Positions 1-5,430 of a DNA stretch of 17,443 nucleotides are shown here, one piece after another. A program made the position numbers and the translations under genes. The first letter of the stretch is position 1; each line of letters starts with the position of its first letter. The notes beneath the pieces are model-generated. The model did no database searches. It worked only from the letters and a program-made list of their open reading frames with translations, and had not been told where the DNA came from. The stretch is from Chloroflexota bacterium (GTDB lineage Bacteria > Chloroflexota > Limnocylindria > Limnocylindrales > CSP1-4): contig JAKAMV010000109.1 in the NCBI GenBank assembly GCA_021812735.1, positions 1-17,443 on the forward strand, read 5' to 3'.

Positions 1-1042
1 CTGGCTGCGCGGCCGCCTGGCCGACGCGGCCGACGACTGGCCGCTCGGACGCGAACGGTACGAGCGGCTCGTCGAGCTGCGCGCGCTGGACGGAGTGACA
101 TCCGACGAGATCCTGGCCATCGGCGAGGAGCAGCTCGAGCTCAATCGTCGCGGCCGGCGCGAGGCGGCGCGCGAGGTGGACCCGTCGGTGAGCGAGGCCG
201 AGGTGATCGCGCGCATCCGAGCGGACCATCCGCCCACGTTCGACGCCGCGCTCGATGCGTATCGCGACGCGATGTTCCGTGCCCGGCGCCACATCGTCGA
301 GCGCGGCCTCGCCACGCTGCCCCCCGGTGAGCGGCTCACGGTGCAGGCGACGCCGGAGTACCTGCGCAAGGCGGCGGTCCCCTTTGCCGCCTACTTCGAA
401 CCGCCCCGCTTCGACCCCCGGGCGGAGGGCATCTACGTGGTGACGCCTTCAGTCGACGGGCCGGTGTCGCTGGAGGAGCACTACCGCGCGTCGATCAGCA
501 ACACCAGCGTGCACGAGGCGTACCCCGGGCACCACCTGCAGCTCTCCGCGGCCAACACGCACCCTAGCCTCGTCCGCGCGCTCGTCGACGCCCCGGAGTT
601 CGTCGAGGGCTGGGGCATGTACAGCGAGCAGATGATGCGGGAGCAAGGCTTCGACGCCGGGCCCGAGTTCATGGTGGCCTTGTACACGGACGCGATCTGG
701 CGCTCGTGCCGCATCGTGCTGGATGTTCGAATGCACCGGGGCGAGCTCTCGATCGATGAGGCGACGGACTTCCTCGCGGCGCAGACCGGATTTGCGCGTG
801 CGCAGGCCCAAGCCGAGGTCTTCCGCTACACCTACACGCCGACCTACCAGCTCAGCTACCTGCTTGGCAAAGTCCTGTTGCTCCGGTTGCGCGACGAGGA
901 ACGGCGGCGGCTCGGCGACGCGTTCTCGCTGCGACGCTTCCACGATCAACTCCTCTACTCCGGCGGCATCCCGATCTCGTACCACCGGCGTCTGTTGCGC
1001 GGCGAGGGCGGAGGTCCGACCCTGCCGCCGGGCGACGCCTGA
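1..1042 (+). CDS. DUF885 family protein (putative zinc-dependent peptidase), 5'-truncated
   Basis: The reading frame is open from position 2 to the stop at 1040-1042, giving the last 346 residues; the start lies outside the window. The GTG at position 95 is only an internal codon, because the frame continues upstream without a stop. The diagnostic motif is HEAYPGHHLQ (nt 512-541), the HExxxPGHxxQ signature of DUF885 proteins. It is followed about 30 residues later by EGWGMYSEQ, which in this family supplies a further acidic residue next to the presumed metal site. DUF885 members are usually 550-600 residues, so roughly the N-terminal 40% is missing. They are predicted metal-dependent carboxypeptidases, often exported; whether this one has a signal peptide cannot be seen. 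The stop overlaps the next start (TGATG), suggesting translational coupling. Family assignment is firm; the substrate is unknown. Confidence 0.9.
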   Translation, partial: WLRGRLADAADDWPLGRERYERLVELRALDGVTSDEILAIGEEQLELNRRGRREAAREVDPSVSEAEVIARIRADHPPTFDAALDAYRDAMFRARRHIVERGLATLPPGERLTVQATPEYLRKAAVPFAAYFEPPRFDPRAEGIYVVTPSVDGPVSLEEHYRASISNTSVHEAYPGHHLQLSAANTHPSLVRALVDAPEFVEGWGMYSEQMMREQGFDAGPEFMVALYTDAIWRSCRIVLDVRMHRGELSIDEATDFLAAQTGFARAQAQAEVFRYTYTPTYQLSYLLGKVLLLRLRDEERRRLGDAFSLRRFHDQLLYSGGIPISYHRRLLRGEGGGPTLPPGDA

Positions 1043-1758
1043 TGCAGGTCGTTCCCAGCATCGATGTCACGGGTGGCCGGTCCCGGCTCGTCTTCTGGCC
1101 GGGTGCGTCCACGGGGACCGGCACGCCGACCGACCGCCCCGAGCGCATCGCGCGGCACTTCGTCGCGCTGGGGGCGCCGACGATCCACCTGGTCGACCTC
1201 GAGGGGGCCAAGGCCGGCCGTCCCGTCGCACTCGACGTCGTCAGCCGCGTCGCCGCCGAGGTCGCGGTGCCCCTCCAGGTGGCTGGCGGCGCCGACGGCG
1301 CAGATCAGATCCGGCTCCTCTTCGCCGCCGGCGCGACACGCGTGGTGATGCCGCTGCTCGCCGCGGCCGAGGATCCCGCCGCGCTGCGTGCCTGCCTGGA
1401 GGTGGCCGGGAGCTGGCTGGCGGTCGGGCTGGATCCACGGCCGGAGCGCCTGCGGGCCCATCGCTGGCGGGCGGGCCGCGTGCCGACACTACAGGCGCTC
1501 GTCGGCGAGCTTGTCGCGGCGGGCGTTCAGCGCTTCGTACTCTCACACGGAGGCGCGGAGCCGGACCTCGGCCTGCTGGGCGGCCTGGTCGCAGCCACCG
1601 ACGCGGAGTTCCTGGTCGCCGGCGGAGTGGCCACACTGGACGGGCTGCGGCGGCTTCGGGACGCCGGCGTGTCGGCCGTCATCCTCGGTGAGACACTGCT
1701 CACGGGACGCCTCGAGTACGGGGCGGCTGCCGAGGTGGCCGCAGGGGCGCGCCCATGA
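1042..1758 (+). CDS. HisA-like TIM-barrel protein (divergent phosphoribosyl-formimino isomerase homologue)
   Basis: The protein has 238 residues, about the length of HisA. It retains the N-terminal PSIDV with the first catalytic-type Asp (D8), the strand VDLEGAKAGRP (51-61), the phosphate-loop-like AGGAD (81-85), VGLD with a second Asp (D131), and the C-terminal phosphate-binding loop VAGGVATLDGLRRL (192-205). In HisA/PriA the TDI-x-DGT motif follows strand 6. Here that place reads VLSHGGAEPD (166-175), so the loop-6 Asp and DGT are absent. The early loop that normally reads as an LxxGD type is also replaced by a Pro/Gly/Thr-rich stretch (19-30). No other his gene is nearby. It starts with ATG inside the stop of the DUF885 gene. 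It could be a low-identity HisA or a paralogue with a different sugar-phosphate substrate; I favour HisA-like of uncertain activity. Confidence 0.72.
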   Translation: MQVVPSIDVTGGRSRLVFWPGASTGTGTPTDRPERIARHFVALGAPTIHLVDLEGAKAGRPVALDVVSRVAAEVAVPLQVAGGADGADQIRLLFAAGATRVVMPLLAAAEDPAALRACLEVAGSWLAVGLDPRPERLRAHRWRAGRVPTLQALVGELVAAGVQRFVLSHGGAEPDLGLLGGLVAATDAEFLVAGGVATLDGLRRLRDAGVSAVILGETLLTGRLEYGAAAEVAAGARP

Positions 1759-1780
1759 ACCGGTAGTCCCGCGCATGCCT

Positions 1781-1834
1781 GGAGCCGCAGGCCGCGCCGG
1801 AGCCGCAGGCCGCGCCGGAGCCGCAGGCCGCGCG
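1781..1834 (+). repeat. Three tandem copies of an 18-bp unit
   Basis: The unit GGAGCCGCAGGCCGCGCC occurs at 1781-1798, 1799-1816 and 1817-1834; only the last base of the third copy differs. It lies between the HisA-like gene and the cyclophilin lipoprotein gene. It is in frame with the latter, where it would read as repeated Gly-Ala-Ala-Gly-Arg-Ala if translation began at the ATG at 1775. Because the lipoprotein signal starts later (1874), the repeat is most likely untranslated leader DNA. Confidence 0.9.
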
Positions 1835-1873
1835 GCGGCGTCCACACGATCCCCGCTCACCATCGGAGAACCG

Positions 1874-2626
1874 ATGCGCCTGAACGCTTCCCGTCTGCCA
1901 CGCGTGCTGCTCGTCAGCGCAGTCCTCGTCCTCGCCGCATGTTCGGCCACCCCTGCCAGCGCACCCGGCGGGTCGGGGCCGACCGTGTCAGCTGCGCCGA
2001 CTGCCGGCGCCTCGGCGGTGGCCTCCGTCGCCCGCCGGCTCCCCATCCAGCCCAAACCCCCGACGGCGACACCGCTCCCGTCGGCACCGGCCCAGCCGAG
2101 CGGCGACGGCACGACCGTGACACTGCACACCGGGGACGGCGACATCGTGATCGCGCTCTTCACGAACAGCGCGCCGGTGGCGGCGCAGAACTTCGAGAAC
2201 CTGGTGCGGGCCGGCTTCTACAACGGGACCGTCTTCCACCGCATCATCCCGGACTTCGTCATCCAGGGCGGTGATCCGACAGGGACGGGCACCGGTGGGC
2301 CGGGCTACTCGTTCCCCGACGAACCCTTCGCCGGTGCGTACACGCCCGGCACGGTGGCGATGGCGAATGCCGGCCCGAACACGAACGGATCCCAGTTCTT
2401 CATCGTGGTGGGCCCGGACGCCGCTTCGCTCCCGCACAAGTACACCATCTTCGGCACGGTCACCAGCGGTCTTGCCGTCGCTGAGGAGATCGCCGCCGGT
2501 CCACGCGGAGGGGCCAACAACGATCAGGCGCTCCAGCCGGTGCGCATCGCCACCGCGACGCTGAGCGGTCCGGGCACCGTTGGCGGCTCCGGGGGATCGC
2601 CGGCACCGCGCGGCTCGGGCGGCTGA
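1874..2626 (+). CDS. Peptidyl-prolyl cis-trans isomerase, cyclophilin type, predicted lipoprotein
   Basis: The protein has 250 residues from ATG 1874. I chose this start because it gives a clean lipoprotein signal: Arg-containing n-region, hydrophobic stretch 11-22 and lipobox LAAC with Cys23. GGAGAA lies at 1865-1870. A longer frame through the tandem repeats (ATG 1775) would bury the signal. Residues 24-78 form a Ser/Ala/Pro/Thr-rich linker. The cyclophilin domain (about 80-232) carries FHRIIPDFVIQGGD (121-134, with the catalytic-type Arg and Gln) and MANAGPNTNGSQFF (163-176). The usual active-site Trp region reads LPHKYTIFG (186-194). The tail is Gly/Ser/Pro-rich. Its role would be proline isomerisation and folding of exported proteins at the outer face of the membrane. 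A second, cytosolic cyclophilin follows 117 bp downstream. Confidence 0.93.
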   Translation: MRLNASRLPRVLLVSAVLVLAACSATPASAPGGSGPTVSAAPTAGASAVASVARRLPIQPKPPTATPLPSAPAQPSGDGTTVTLHTGDGDIVIALFTNSAPVAAQNFENLVRAGFYNGTVFHRIIPDFVIQGGDPTGTGTGGPGYSFPDEPFAGAYTPGTVAMANAGPNTNGSQFFIVVGPDAASLPHKYTIFGTVTSGLAVAEEIAAGPRGGANNDQALQPVRIATATLSGPGTVGGSGGSPAPRGSGG

Positions 2627-2633
2627 AGAGCTG

Positions 2634-2662
2634 GCAGGCAGGGGGCTCGGCCGGCTGCCTGC
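2634..2662 (+). terminator. Hairpin after the lipoprotein cyclophilin gene
   Basis: GCAGGCAG (2634-2641) and CTGCCTGC (2655-2662) form an 8-bp stem with a 13-nt loop starting 8 bp after the stop codon. There is no T-tract, so it is either a GC-only terminator or an mRNA 3'-end stabiliser. An 11-bp direct repeat CTCGGCCGGCT overlaps it. Confidence 0.4.
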
Positions 2663-2706
2663 TCGGCCGGCTACGTCGAAGCTGGGCGACCGCGTCGAGC
2701 GTGCTG

Positions 2707-2715
2707 TGCTACGGT
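2707..2715 (+). promoter_or_regulatory. Extended -10 promoter candidate for the second cyclophilin
   Basis: TGCTACGGT fits an extended -10 (TGn followed by TAnnnT). Transcription would begin near 2722, giving a leader of about 22 nt that contains AAGGA (2736-2740) just before the TTG start at 2744. No convincing -35 box is visible. Confidence 0.35.
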
Positions 2716-2743
2716 TGGACGGAGACCGCACGGGGAAGGACCG

Positions 2744-3214
2744 TTGAGCGCAACCGTCGACACCACGCTGGGCACGTTTCGGATCGAGTTCGAGCGTGAC
2801 GCGGCGCCCAATACCGTCGCCAACTTCGAGAAACTCGCCCGCCAGGGCTACTACGACGGCGTCCTGTTCCACCGCGTCGTGCCGGGCTTCGTGATCCAGG
2901 GCGGCGACCCGACCGGCACGGGGCGAGGCGGTCCGGGCTACACCTTCGCGGACGAGCTACCGGGTCCCCACCTCGACTACGCGCCGTACACGGTCGCCAT
3001 GGCCAACGCCGGCCCGAACACGAACGGCAGCCAGTGGTTCGTCTGCCTGAGTGACCTGCGGGGTCGGCTCCCGAAGCACTACACGATCTTCGGTCGGGTC
3101 ACCGAGGGGACCGCGGTGGTGGACCGCATCGGCGCGGTGCGGACGGGCCCGGGCGATCGACCGATCGATGAGGTGCGCATGACGAAGGTGACCGTCGACG
3201 AGCCGGCTGGCTGA
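2744..3214 (+). CDS. Peptidyl-prolyl cis-trans isomerase, cyclophilin type, cytosolic
   Basis: The protein has 156 residues and is a minimal bacterial cyclophilin with no signal peptide. It begins with TTG preceded by AAGGA at 2736-2740; the spacing to the start is short, but no better start is present. Key motifs are FHRVVPGFVIQGGD (42-55) and MANAGPNTNGSQWF (86-99). The latter has Trp where many members have Phe. The C-terminal core KHYTIFGRVTEG (111-122) is typical. It would catalyse prolyl isomerisation during cytosolic folding. It shares the domain with the upstream lipoprotein, and the pair probably arose by duplication with one copy gaining an export signal. It appears to have its own promoter at 2707-2715. 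Confidence 0.94.
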   Translation: MSATVDTTLGTFRIEFERDAAPNTVANFEKLARQGYYDGVLFHRVVPGFVIQGGDPTGTGRGGPGYTFADELPGPHLDYAPYTVAMANAGPNTNGSQWFVCLSDLRGRLPKHYTIFGRVTEGTAVVDRIGAVRTGPGDRPIDEVRMTKVTVDEPAG

Positions 3215-3288
3215 GCTGGGCGGTACCACGCCAAGCGCCAATCAGTCGCAAGGTTACGGAATATTAACCCGTCCGGTAGGTGAATCTA

Positions 3289-3317
3289 TTGAGCCGCCGG
3301 GGGTCGTCGCGTACACT
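3289..3317 (+). promoter_or_regulatory. Strong sigma70-type promoter driving a non-coding region
   Basis: The -35 TTGAGC (3289-3294) and -10 TACACT (3312-3317) are separated by an ideal 17-bp spacer. They are preceded by an unusually AT-rich stretch for this genome (about 3251-3290, including GGAATATTAACC), which resembles an UP element. Transcription should begin near 3324. No protein gene follows within 500 bp, so the promoter most likely serves a stable RNA. Confidence 0.6.
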
Positions 3318-3323
3318 TTGCAT

Positions 3324-3500
3324 CGCTGCTCGTCAGCAACTGCCCCAGCAGCAGGGTCATGGGTAGGTTGGGTTAGGGTAGCCGGTGCAGCCGGCGTGAT
3401 AGATGCCCTTGCGGCGTGGCAGAAGCTCCGTGTCATCGCAAGATGATCGGGGACTTCACCGGGACAGTGTCGGAAGGCCCCTCTCCGGAGGGGCCTTCCG
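3324..3500 (+). ncRNA. Predicted structured non-coding RNA of unknown family
   Basis: About 177 nt lie between a strong promoter (3289-3317) and a 13-bp GC-rich hairpin (3471-3500), with no plausible coding frame. Local structures are: a G-quadruplex motif of four GGG runs (3354-3378); hairpin GCCGG-TGCAG-CCGGC (3381-3395); hairpin TCATC-GCAA-GATGA with a GNRA tetraloop (3433-3446); and a short GAC/GTC stem (3463-3471). I compared it by eye with SRP RNA, tmRNA, RNase P RNA, 6S RNA, T-box leaders and common riboswitches and found no signature motif of any of them. The 5' end is inferred from the promoter, the 3' end from the hairpin. It could also be a long leader read through to the tRNA-Arg gene at 3630. 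Confidence 0.45.
3471..3500 (+). terminator. Strong 13-bp hairpin ending the predicted non-coding RNA
   Basis: CGGAAGGCCCCTC (3471-3483) pairs perfectly with GAGGGGCCTTCCG (3488-3500) around a TCCG tetraloop. The following bases (CATACC) are not T-rich, but the strength and position of the stem suggest termination or 3'-end protection. Confidence 0.6.
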
Positions 3501-3610
3501 CATACCTGCCGGCATGGTGCGGCTCCGTGCCTGATCGGCCCGCCGCAGCGCTGCCGCCGAAGCCGCTCCCTGAGGCGGCCCGCTATCGAGGCGGTCCGTG
3601 GCATGAACGC

Positions 3611-3619
3611 TGGTAGACT
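3611..3619 (+). promoter_or_regulatory. Extended -10 promoter of tRNA-Arg
   Basis: TGGTAGACT is an extended -10 (TGn plus TAGACT). It ends 10 bp before the mature tRNA 5' end at 3630, the expected distance for a short 5' leader. No clear -35 is seen. Confidence 0.45.
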
Positions 3620-3629
3620 TGGCGCTCGC

Positions 3630-3705
3630 GCGCCCGTAGCTCAGCGGATAGAGCGTCTGCCTCCGGAGCAGAAGGCCGTGGGTTCGAGTCCCGCCGGGCG
3701 CGCCA
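3630..3705 (+). tRNA. tRNA-Arg (anticodon CCG)
   Basis: The cloverleaf can be drawn completely. Acceptor GCGCCCG (3630-3636) pairs with CGGGCGC (3695-3701). The D-arm is GCTC/GAGC (3639-3642/3651-3654). The anticodon stem is TCTGC/GCAGA (3656-3660/3668-3672) with loop CTCCGGA and anticodon CCG at 3663-3665. The T-arm is GTGGG/CCCGC with loop TTCGAGT (3678-3694). Discriminator G3702 is followed by an encoded CCA (3703-3705). It reads the arginine codon CGG, which suits the high-GC codon usage of the neighbouring genes. Confidence 0.97.
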
Positions 3706-3723
3706 GCTTCCCGGTTTCCCCTC

Positions 3724-3757
3724 GTCCGTCGGCGGCCATTGCCCTCGGCTGACGGAC
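3724..3757 (+). terminator. Hairpin downstream of tRNA-Arg
   Basis: GTCCGTCGGC (3724-3733) pairs with GCTGACGGAC (3748-3757), nine Watson-Crick pairs plus one G-U, with a 14-nt loop, 18 bp after the tRNA CCA. No T-tract follows. It is a plausible terminator for the tRNA transcript. Confidence 0.4.
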
Positions 3758-3824
3758 CCCCTCGACTGATCCGCCCACGCCACCCGCCCACCGCCCCGCC
3801 GACGAACCGCCGCCGGGCGCCATG

Positions 3825-3830
3825 TACGAT
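3825..3830 (+). promoter_or_regulatory. -10 box suggesting a leaderless transcript
   Basis: TACGAT ends 9 bp before the ATG at 3840. Transcription would therefore begin at or within a few bases of the start codon, and no Shine-Dalgarno sequence is present. This supports 3840 over the in-frame ATG at 3822, which overlaps this box. Confidence 0.35.
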
Positions 3831-3839
3831 CGGTGCACC

Positions 3840-4355
3840 ATGTGGCAACTCGGAACGCCGCCGCTCGAGCTCGTCGTGCGGACGGTGGTCGTCTACGTGC
3901 TCTTCATTCTGGCCCTGCGCGTCTTCGGCAAGCGCGAGGTGGGGCAATTCACCCTCTTCGACCTCGCCCTGATCCTCCTCGCCGCCAACGCGCTCCAACC
4001 GGCGATCACCGGGCCGGACAACTCGCTCACCGGCGGGATCATCATCGTGGCGACGATCTTCCTGCTCAACCTAGCCGTCGCGCGGCTGCGGGAGCACGTG
4101 CCCCTGGCGCGCCGGATCCTCGAACCCGCGCCGACCGTCCTCGCGCGCGACGGCGCCTGGATCCCGGCCGCGGTGGAGCGCGAGGAGCTCGACCAGGCCG
4201 ATCTCGAGGCGGCGCTCCGCGAGCACGGCCTGGAACGGGTGGAGCAGGTGCGGCTCGCGATTCTGGAGGAGGACGGCTCGATCAGCATCGTGCCGTTCGG
4301 CGGTCCGATCGTCGGTCGCCGGCGACGGGCCTGGCGCTACCGCCACCCTCGTTGA
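3840..4355 (+). CDS. DUF421 family membrane protein (YetF/YcaP-like)
   Basis: The protein has 171 residues from ATG 3840; an alternative ATG at 3822 would add six residues. Hydrophobic helices lie at about 10-29, 38-55 and 64-82. The family core GKREVGQFTLFDL (30-42) follows the first helix. The C-terminal half (about 95-155) is the soluble alpha/beta DUF421 domain, including the LEAALREHGLERVEQVRLAI-type helix-strand and an EEDGSISIVPF stretch (143-153). Length is somewhat short of the roughly 200 or more residues common in the family, because the C-terminus ends soon after the soluble domain with a basic tail RRRRAWRYRHPR. Relatives are uncharacterised inner-membrane proteins, some linked to spore or envelope processes. 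It is convergent with the HdeD-family gene. Confidence 0.82.
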   Translation: MWQLGTPPLELVVRTVVVYVLFILALRVFGKREVGQFTLFDLALILLAANALQPAITGPDNSLTGGIIIVATIFLLNLAVARLREHVPLARRILEPAPTVLARDGAWIPAAVEREELDQADLEAALREHGLERVEQVRLAILEEDGSISIVPFGGPIVGRRRRAWRYRHPR

Positions 4356-4404
4356 GATCCAGCATCGCGGCCGCCGCTCCGGACGTCGCCGGGCCCAGGC
4401 GGCG

Positions 4405-4422
4405 CGGGCACAGACATGCCCG
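4405..4422. terminator. Weak hairpin between convergent genes
   Basis: CGGGCA (4405-4410) and TGCCCG (4417-4422) form a 6-bp stem with loop CAGACA, lying between the DUF421 and HdeD-family stops. It lacks a T-tract on either strand and could serve both directions. Confidence 0.25.
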
Positions 4423-4433
4423 AGCGGCCGCGT

Positions 4434-4982
4434 TCAGATCAACCCGAAGCCACTGGTCCGGGCGTTGCGCAGGCGCAGTCCCAGGAAAAGCATGGCGACG
4501 CCGAACACGATCGCATACGCGGCGATCAGTGTCACCAACGCGAGCGCGCCGGCCCCCGGAAAGACGACGAGCGCCGCCCCGAAGACGAGGGAGAGGATCC
4601 CAGCAAGCCCGAGCATCCACTCGTTTTCGATCATCCGGCGCAAACGCAGCGCGGCGCTGATCTCCATCAGCCCGGTCAGCATGGCCCACACGCCGATGAC
4701 GAACACCAGCGCCACCGCGGTGATCCCAGGCAGGAGGAATGCCACCAGGCCAGCCAGGATCCCGAAGACCCCTTCGAGCAGCACGGCCCACCAGCGGCCG
4801 CGTTCCCGGTGCCGAACGACCGAGAGGATCGCCACCACGCCGTCGACGATCGCATAGGCGCCGAAGAGCGTGACGAGGACCAGCAGCGTCAGGCCCGGCC
4901 AGATCAGTGCGGCGACGCCGAAGACGATCGCCAGCACGCCGCGCAGCACGAGCAGCCACCAGCTGCGGATCAGAGGCTCCAT
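4434..4982 (-). CDS. HdeD/DUF308 family membrane protein
   Basis: The protein has 182 residues with six predicted transmembrane helices. It is built from three repeats, each a helix pair whose first helix has the pattern L-x-G-(hydrophobic)-FG-(hydrophobic)-PG: about residues 13-30, 69-86 and 125-143. This triplicated DUF308 pattern and length are characteristic of HdeD-like proteins. E. coli HdeD is connected with acid resistance; most homologues are uncharacterised. The ATG at 4982 is preceded on the minus strand by AGGTGA (4992-4987) with 4-nt spacing, and by a -10-like TACAGT (5022-5017). It lies 147 bp downstream of the acylphosphatase gene and probably has its own promoter. The C-terminus is basic and cytoplasmic. 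Confidence 0.88.
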   Translation of the reverse strand: MEPLIRSWWLLVLRGVLAIVFGVAALIWPGLTLLVLVTLFGAYAIVDGVVAILSVVRHRERGRWWAVLLEGVFGILAGLVAFLLPGITAVALVFVIGVWAMLTGLMEISAALRLRRMIENEWMLGLAGILSLVFGAALVVFPGAGALALVTLIAAYAIVFGVAMLFLGLRLRNARTSGFGLI

Positions 4983-5016
4983 CGGTTCACCTGCTGCAGC
5001 ACGAAGTGACCACCGA

Positions 5017-5022
5017 ACTGTA
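5017..5022 (-). promoter_or_regulatory. -10 box candidate for the HdeD-family gene
   Basis: On the minus strand TACAGT lies about 35 bp upstream of the ATG at 4982, giving a leader of about 28 nt that contains the AGGTGA ribosome-binding site. No matching -35 element is seen. Confidence 0.3.
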
Positions 5023-5129
5023 CGCGGCTGCCGCCAAGCCCGCCGTCCGCGGGTACTCGCCCACGCCGTGCGGCGCGCGTGCCGGCGCCACCAGGCGTCC
5101 CGGCGCCACCGCCCGTGCGGCCACGTCGT

Positions 5130-5426
5130 TCAGTCTCCCGGGTGCGCACCCGCGCGGATCTGGAACCCGACGAAGGCGCCCGTCGGCACGCGCTCACGCA
5201 CCACAACCGACGAGACCGACGCGCCGGGTGGACCCTCGCGCAGCCGCTCCAGCAGCAGCGCGATGTCGTCCGGATCGCCCTCGGCCACCACGGCGACCGA
5301 GCCGTCCGGCTGGTTGGCTACCCAGCCCGTGACACCGACAACCTCGGCCTCGCGCGCGACGAACCAGCGGAAGCCGACGCCCTGCACGACGCCTCGCACC
5401 GTCGCCTCGATCGCCCGGGCCGCCAT
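5130..5426 (-). CDS. acyP: Acylphosphatase
   Basis: The protein has 98 residues, the normal size for the family. The phosphate-binding loop GVVQGVGFR (12-20) supplies the catalytic Arg20. GWVANQPDGSV (34-44) supplies the catalytic Asn38, which positions water. The ending GFQIRAG matches the typical F-x-I-R terminal strand. It hydrolyses acyl-phosphates such as acetyl phosphate or carbamoyl phosphate in the cytosol. The ATG at 5426 follows the holB stop by 4 bp, so it is almost certainly co-transcribed with holB. Its physiological role in bacteria is unclear. Confidence 0.95.
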   Translation of the reverse strand: MAARAIEATVRGVVQGVGFRWFVAREAEVVGVTGWVANQPDGSVAVVAEGDPDDIALLLERLREGPPGASVSSVVVRERVPTGAFVGFQIRAGAHPGD

Positions 5427-5430
5427 CCGC

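Noticed and set aside
1775..1873. Upstream ATG giving an N-terminal extension with Gly-Ala-Ala-Gly-Arg-Ala repeats on the cyclophilin
   Set aside because: It would bury the lipoprotein signal and lipobox, and it lacks a ribosome-binding site; 1874 is the better start.
3440..3480. Possible SRP RNA because of a CGGAAGG string
   Set aside because: The surrounding conserved GGTCAGG and AAGCAGC elements and the fold of the SRP apical loop are absent.
3416..3616. A 66-codon plus-strand frame across the terminator hairpin
   Set aside because: It runs through the 13-bp stem, has no ribosome-binding site and no family resemblance; the non-coding RNA reading fits better.
5082..5110. Two copies of CCGGCGCCACC spaced 18 bp apart
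   Set aside because: Short GC-rich direct repeat in an intergenic gap; too simple to separate from background composition and not array-like (not CRISPR).
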